From Labilithrix luteola (lineage in GTDB: Bacteria; Myxococcota_A; Polyangia; Polyangiales; Polyangiaceae), in the NCBI GenBank assembly GCA_026225435.1, contig JAMFST010000486.1, positions 1 through 7,283 of the forward strand: 7,283 nucleotides of DNA, given 5' to 3'. The stretch's first letter is position 1, and each line of letters starts with the position of its first letter. The notes beneath the pieces were generated by a model. It was not told where the DNA came from, ran no database searches, and worked only from the letters and a program-made list of their open reading frames with translations. The translations under genes were made by a program, and so were the position numbers. Positions 7,071 through 7,283 of the stretch are shown in pieces.

Positions 7071-7283
7071 ATGAGCGGACGCGGAGATCTCGACGAGCTT
7101 CTTTCCCTGGGCGCCAGCATCGTGGAACGCGCCACCAAGGGCGGCGCGACGGTGGCCGAGTGCGTCCTCCGCAGCGGCGCCGAGCTCTCCGCCAAGGTGC
7201 GGATGGGCAAGCCCGAGCTGGTCGAGGAGGCGGGGCACCGCTCCGCCGGTCTGCGCGTGATGCGGGGCAAGCAGGTGGCCAGC
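7071..7283 (+). CDS. TldD/PmbA-family protein, N-terminal fragment cut by window edge
   Basis: Seventy-one codons from an ATG to the right edge, with no stop. The peptide has the N-terminal pattern of the TldD/PmbA family: a helix (ELLSLGASIVERATKGGA), an alternating strand (ATVAECVLRSGAEL), then a segment of the form x-V-x-x-G-K-x-E-L-V-E-E-A and a second strand containing SAGLRVMRGKQVAS, resembling the family's G-x-x-V-R-x-x-x-G-x-x-x-x-S. TldD/PmbA proteins assemble into a protease complex that in other bacteria matures modified peptides and degrades unfolded peptides. Whether this is a TldD-like (HExxxH metal-binding) or PmbA/TldE-like subunit cannot be decided, because the metal site would lie further downstream. 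The ATG is 32 bases after cheB and appears to have its own promoter, so it is probably not part of the chemosensory system. Confidence 0.72.
   Translation, partial: MSGRGDLDELLSLGASIVERATKGGATVAECVLRSGAELSAKVRMGKPELVEEAGHRSAGLRVMRGKQVAS

Overview
The window is a very GC-rich, densely packed piece of bacterial chromosome carrying most of one chemosensory (chemotaxis-type) operon on the + strand, followed by the start of an unrelated-looking gene. The base composition, codon use (almost always G or C in third position), many Ala/Arg/Gly-rich shadow reading frames and the style of the CheA and HEAT proteins suggest a myxobacterium or related Myxococcota/Deltaproteobacteria member. This taxonomic guess is inference; there is no RNA gene or marker here to fix it.

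Layout, left to right: the C-terminal two thirds or more of a CheA histidine kinase (2-1873, open at the left edge, so the phosphorylated Hpt domain is outside the window); a first CheW adaptor (1873-2367); a second, different CheW (2364-2891); a 722-residue protein made almost wholly of HEAT-like helical repeats (2888-5056); a CheR receptor methyltransferase (5063-5959); a CheB receptor methylesterase with receiver domain (5956-7038); a 32-base gap with a candidate promoter and a perfect inverted repeat; and the first 71 codons of a TldD/PmbA-family protein (7071 to the right edge).

All junctions from cheA to cheB are overlaps of 1 or 4 bases or a 6-base gap, so these six genes are almost certainly one transcript with coupled translation. 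The products fit a standard core array: CheA signals, two CheWs link it to receptors, and CheR and CheB set adaptation by adding and removing receptor methyl groups, with CheB probably phosphorylated by CheA. Not present in the window are a receptor (MCP), a CheY, and CheC/CheD/CheZ, so the input and the output of the pathway cannot be read here.

The one non-canonical component is the large HEAT-repeat protein placed between the second cheW and cheR. It has no enzymatic motif that I can see and looks like a scaffold or adaptor specific to this system. It is the best candidate for something under-described. The six che-region genes otherwise look intact and ordinary, with catalytic residues in place. 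No mobile element, CRISPR array, RNA gene or long non-coding stretch was seen.
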